Source of the DNA: an uncultured Flammeovirgaceae bacterium
GTDB lineage: Bacteria > Bacteroidota > Bacteroidia > Cytophagales > Cyclobacteriaceae
Direction of reading: 5' to 3'
NCBI GenBank assembly: GCA_946480685.1
Contig: CAMLLI010000108.1
Location: 1-9,127 of the forward strand
Length of the DNA: 9,127 nucleotides
Part shown: positions 5,942 to 9,127 of the stretch, in pieces
Layout: each line of letters begins with the position of its first letter
Position numbering within the stretch: position 1 is the stretch's first letter
Translations under genes and position numbers: made by a program
Notes under the pieces: generated by a model
The model's database searches: none
What the model was told of the DNA's origin: nothing
The model's input: only the letters and a program-made list of their open reading frames with translations

Positions 5942-8251
5942 ATGGAGAATTCACCGCTTTCTCACAAATATATTCAAGAGGATAAGTTTTTGAATGCCCT
6001 CGCGGATGCCTATCGTCTGCAGGAGGCAATCATAAACGCAACCGATCTTGCCATTATCTCCATCAATCCCGAAGGTATCATTACAAGCTTTAACGTAGCG
6101 GCTGAACGACTGCTCGGGTTTACGGCCGAGGACATGATCGGCAAACAAACTCCTGTACTCTTCCATGATCCGGATGAGATCGTACTACGCGCCAAAGAAC
6201 TTTCAGAAGAACTCAACGATACCGTTATACCAGGCTTTGATGTTTTTGTAGCCAAAGCACGCGCACGCAAAACTACGGACCGATATGAGTGGACCTATAT
6301 CAGCAAAGGTGGCAAGCGTATTCCGGTAATGCTCTCTATTTCATGTTTACATGATGAGAAGGATCGCCTGATCGGCTATGCCGGTATAGCGACTGATATT
6401 ACCGAACAAAAAGGTATAGAAGAAAAAATACGATCGTCAGAAACACATTTGCAGGCACTGCTTAATTCGATCGATGATATAGTTTTTGAAGTGGATCGCC
6501 ACGGTGTCTTTACCAACCTGTGGACAAAGCGACATGATTTACTGCTCATGAAGAGCAAAGAGAATTACCTGGGTCTGCCGCTGGAGGAAGTACTGCCGGA
6601 GCCGCTGGCATCGCTCTATAGCGAAAATATAGCCACAGTATTTCGTACAAAAGTATCGCAATATATAGAGTACTATGTTGAGAGTGGCAATCGCTGGAGT
6701 GCTGCAAAAATTTCATTCATCAACCCCGAGCGGGTAATTATACTGGTTCGCGATATAACCGCGCAAAAACAAACTGAATTTCTGTTACGTGAGAGTGAGA
6801 AGAAGTTCAGATTGATGGCAGAGAATATGCCGGGGGCTATATACCTGTGCCGTAATGATGATACTTATTCCATGGTTTATCTCAATGAAAAGGTACACCA
6901 GATCACCGGATATATAGCAGAAGATTTCATTGCCGGTAAAGTAAATTTCATCATGCTGTATCACCCCGAAGATGCAGACTATATTTTCAAGACCGTTGAG
7001 GAAGCGCTGGCACATCGGAAAAACTTTCAGCTTGAATACCGGATCTTCCACCGGGATGGAGATATCCGATGGATCAAAGAAGTAGGCGCGGGCATTTACG
7101 ATGATGATAAACTCTTGCTGATCGAAGGCGTTGTTATAGATGTTACTATACAGAAGAATGCTGAGCTCGAACTGCAAAAAGTAGCCGAGGAAAATTACCG
7201 TTTGTTCAACAACGCAGTAAACCTGAGTGCTATACTTTCATTTGACGGGTACTTCCGGAAACTAAACCCTGCATGGTGTCATTTGCTGGGTTGGACAGAA
7301 GAAGCGTTGCGTTCAAAACACTTCCTGGATTTCATACATCCTGATGATATCGCTGCGACTAAAGATGCGTTCGAATATATACTGCAGGGCAATAACCTGT
7401 CCACGTTCGAAAATCGTTATCGTTGCAACGATGGCTCGTACCGGTGGTTATTGTGGGGATCGGGTGTTGATATAAAGAACAATTCGATCTATGCTTCTGC
7501 TATCGATATTACGGAACGTAAAAAGTCGGAGGAAGAATTATTACTCTCCAAGCAAAACCTGGAGACATTAGCATTACACCTGCAGGAGCAAAACCGGCAA
7601 CTTGATGAGTTTGCGCATATCATTTCGCACAACCTTCGTTCACCCGTAGGAAATATAAAAGCACTCATCAACTTCATTAACCACGACAGCTCCGTTGATG
7701 ACTACCGTATCATTTTTGAGAAAATAAAAAATGTAGCCAACAACCTGGGCGAAACCATGAATGAACTTATGGAGACGTTGAAGGTAAAGAATGACACCGA
7801 GATTGAAAAAGTAGAAATCCGTTTCAAAGATATACTTGATAAAGTCATTCAATCACTCGAAGGCGAACTCATTCAATGTGCTGCGAGTGTTACCTACGAT
7901 TTTAATGAAGCTCCCAAAATACTTTACCCCAAAACGTACCTGGAAAGTATACTGCAAAATCTATTGTCCAATGCCATCAAATATCGTTCACCGTCACGAC
8001 AGCTCCAGCTTCATATATCTTCGCGTATTATTAACAACAAGACCGAGCTGCGTGTAGGAGACAACGGTCTTGGCATTGACATGGAACGCTTTGGAGAAAA
8101 GCTGTTTGGTCTGCATAAAACCTTTCACGATAACAAGGAAGCGCGCGGTGTAGGATTGTTCCTTACCAAAACACAGGTTGAAGCCATGGGCGGCACCGTA
8201 GCCGCAGAAAGCGAAGTAGATAAAGGCACTACATTCATCATCCGTTTTTAA
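5942..8251 (+). CDS. Cytosolic PAS-domain sensor histidine kinase (four PAS domains)
   Basis: A 769-residue protein without a signal peptide or membrane segment, so the sensing is probably intracellular. Four PAS domains are seen at about residues 25-155, 166-278, 286-405 and 415-525. Each ends with the PAC-type linker (DITEQK, DITAQK, DVTIQK, DITERK) leading into a helix. PAS3 and PAS4 are PAS_3-like, with HPEDAD/HPDDIA and a basic/Gly-Asp 'RDGDIRW' or 'NDGSYRW' hairpin. PAS2 is the most divergent. The kinase core follows: the H-box FAHIISHNLRSP with phospho-acceptor H563, an N-box LQNLLSNAIKY (N673, N677), the G1 box DNGLGID (D707), an F-box-like segment FGLHKTFH, and the G2 box GVGLFLTK (G736, G738). 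It therefore should autophosphorylate and pass phosphate to a separate response regulator, since no receiver domain is fused and none is encoded in the window. The ligand or cofactor of the PAS domains cannot be read from sequence. The start ATG at 5942 lies 70 bp after the TrmH-like gene. Confidence 0.93.
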   Translation: MENSPLSHKYIQEDKFLNALADAYRLQEAIINATDLAIISINPEGIITSFNVAAERLLGFTAEDMIGKQTPVLFHDPDEIVLRAKELSEELNDTVIPGFDVFVAKARARKTTDRYEWTYISKGGKRIPVMLSISCLHDEKDRLIGYAGIATDITEQKGIEEKIRSSETHLQALLNSIDDIVFEVDRHGVFTNLWTKRHDLLLMKSKENYLGLPLEEVLPEPLASLYSENIATVFRTKVSQYIEYYVESGNRWSAAKISFINPERVIILVRDITAQKQTEFLLRESEKKFRLMAENMPGAIYLCRNDDTYSMVYLNEKVHQITGYIAEDFIAGKVNFIMLYHPEDADYIFKTVEEALAHRKNFQLEYRIFHRDGDIRWIKEVGAGIYDDDKLLLIEGVVIDVTIQKNAELELQKVAEENYRLFNNAVNLSAILSFDGYFRKLNPAWCHLLGWTEEALRSKHFLDFIHPDDIAATKDAFEYILQGNNLSTFENRYRCNDGSYRWLLWGSGVDIKNNSIYASAIDITERKKSEEELLLSKQNLETLALHLQEQNRQLDEFAHIISHNLRSPVGNIKALINFINHDSSVDDYRIIFEKIKNVANNLGETMNELMETLKVKNDTEIEKVEIRFKDILDKVIQSLEGELIQCAASVTYDFNEAPKILYPKTYLESILQNLLSNAIKYRSPSRQLQLHISSRIINNKTELRVGDNGLGIDMERFGEKLFGLHKTFHDNKEARGVGLFLTKTQVEAMGGTVAAESEVDKGTTFIIRF

Positions 8252-8255
8252 GTAA

Positions 8256-8276
8256 CCGGATTAGTTCTTTATCCGG
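8256..8276 (+). terminator. Small hairpin after the histidine kinase gene
   Basis: CCGGAT (8256-8261) and ATCCGG (8271-8276) form a 6-bp stem with a 9-nt loop, starting four bases after the kinase stop codon. There is no T tract after the stem, and a third ATCCGG copy at 8294-8299 could pair instead. It is at best a weak terminator or an attenuating structure before the membrane-protein gene. Confidence 0.25.
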
Positions 8277-8328
8277 ATGGAGTTTACAATACTATCCGGC
8301 TATATTTAGTATATTCAAGATCGTTACT

Positions 8329-9127
8329 ATGAATACTATAATCCTCCAGTCGCCAGCAACGTCCGGTAATGCTGCGGCTGCCACCAAAACATCCGTTCCG
8401 TTTTATCTCTATGCAACGGTCCTCTCGTCCCTGAGCATTATTATCGGCTTGATCTGGGATATATCGTGGCACATGAGCATTGGCCGCGATGGCTTGTTTT
8501 CAGCACCGCACCTGGCTATATATATAGGCGGTGTAACAGCCGGTATATTTTCCGGATATCGAATATTAAAATTAACCTTTGCGGGATCTCCGTTCGAGCG
8601 AGGAAAAGCGATAAAGTTCTGGGGTATATTTTATGGTTCGCTTGGCAATATGTTTTGCGTATGGGGCGCGATTGCTATGTTAACCTCCGCTCCTTTCGAT
8701 GACTGGTGGCACAACACATACGGACTGGATGTAACGATCCTCTCCCCTCCGCATACAGTGTTGTTACTCGGCATGATCACCATTCAGTTTGGTGCCATCA
8801 TCAGTGTATTGGCCTATCAAAACCTGAATGCAGAACATATACTGCACGATCATCTCGGCAACAGAGGCTTTACTATACTCTTCGCTTTGTCGGGTGGATT
8901 TATACTGATCATGATCTTTACCGTTGCCTCGGAATACCTGTCGAGACACGATATGCATGGTGTACTTTTCTACCAGGTAGCATCTTTACTCTTTCCATTG
9001 TTTCTCACAGCATTCTCCATTTCATCGCGGTCGAAATGGGGCGCTACGCAGGCAGCCCTGGTATATACTATATTTCTGATGGTGATGAACTGGATACTGC
9101 CACTATTTCCGGCGACACCACGATTAG
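8329..9127 (+). CDS. Polytopic membrane protein with duplicated W-H...G-x-D...P-H motif (3' end outside window)
   Basis: The frame is open from ATG 8329 to the right edge, giving 266 residues of an incomplete protein that I do not recognise. About seven hydrophobic segments are visible: near residues 24-43, 61-80, 96-118, 141-162, 179-201, 211-231 and 239-260. The loop after segment 1 and the loop after segment 3 carry the same pattern, D-x-x-W-H-x3-G-x-D-x(5 or 6)-P-H: D44, W47, H48, G52, D54, P60, H61 and D124, W127, H128, G132, D134, P141, H142. The basic residues between segments 2 and 3 (K81, R91, K93, K97) suggest that this loop is cytoplasmic, which would place both motifs on the outer (periplasmic) face. 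A further H207/H210 pair would lie on the same side. The repeated histidines suggest metal or haem binding, but this is inference. It lies 77 bp after the kinase gene; no Shine-Dalgarno is evident. Codon use looks like that of the neighbours. Confidence 0.82.
   Translation, partial: MNTIILQSPATSGNAAAATKTSVPFYLYATVLSSLSIIIGLIWDISWHMSIGRDGLFSAPHLAIYIGGVTAGIFSGYRILKLTFAGSPFERGKAIKFWGIFYGSLGNMFCVWGAIAMLTSAPFDDWWHNTYGLDVTILSPPHTVLLLGMITIQFGAIISVLAYQNLNAEHILHDHLGNRGFTILFALSGGFILIMIFTVASEYLSRHDMHGVLFYQVASLLFPLFLTAFSISSRSKWGATQAALVYTIFLMVMNWILPLFPATPRL

Noticed and set aside
6785..7177. 130-codon - strand frame
   Set aside because: Antisense shadow of PAS domain 3 of the histidine kinase; no independent signature.

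Overview
The window looks like a piece of a Bacteroidota chromosome, probably from the Cytophagales/Chitinophagales side. This is inferred from several signs: moderate G+C, starts without a clear Shine-Dalgarno sequence, a very large TPR-CHAT protein, a soluble multi-PAS histidine kinase with an 'SHNLRSP' H-box, and intergenic repeats of kinds I associate with this phylum. No tRNA, rRNA, CRISPR array, transposase or phage gene was seen.

Layout. (1) Positions 1-3970, + strand: the 3' part of a giant TPR-repeat protein ending in an intact CHAT (caspase-like) protease domain; the true start lies upstream of the window. (2) 3971-4062: a short convergent gap filled by a nested inverted repeat resembling a dispersed REP-type element, which may end transcription of the CHAT gene. 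(3) 4063-4956, - strand: a class I SAM-dependent methyltransferase of the RlmI/RlmK-like type. (4) 4957-5079: a divergent gap with a 12-bp perfect palindrome and a degenerate array of GCTTTNN heptamers running up to the next start codon. (5) 5080-5871, + strand: a TrmH/SpoU-family RNA 2'-O-methyltransferase. (6) 5942-8251, + strand: a 769-residue cytosolic sensor histidine kinase with four PAS domains and no receiver. (7) 8329 to the right edge, + strand: the first 266 codons of an unrecognised polytopic membrane protein with a duplicated D-x-x-W-H...G-x-D...P-H motif.

The genes do not form one obvious pathway. The two methyltransferases are divergently arranged and probably serve RNA modification. 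The TrmH-like gene, the kinase and the membrane protein lie in the same direction with 70-77 bp gaps, so co-transcription is possible but not shown. No response regulator is present. The features most worth following up are the duplicated His motif of the edge-truncated membrane protein and the TPR-CHAT protease, whose partners, if any, would lie to the left of the window.
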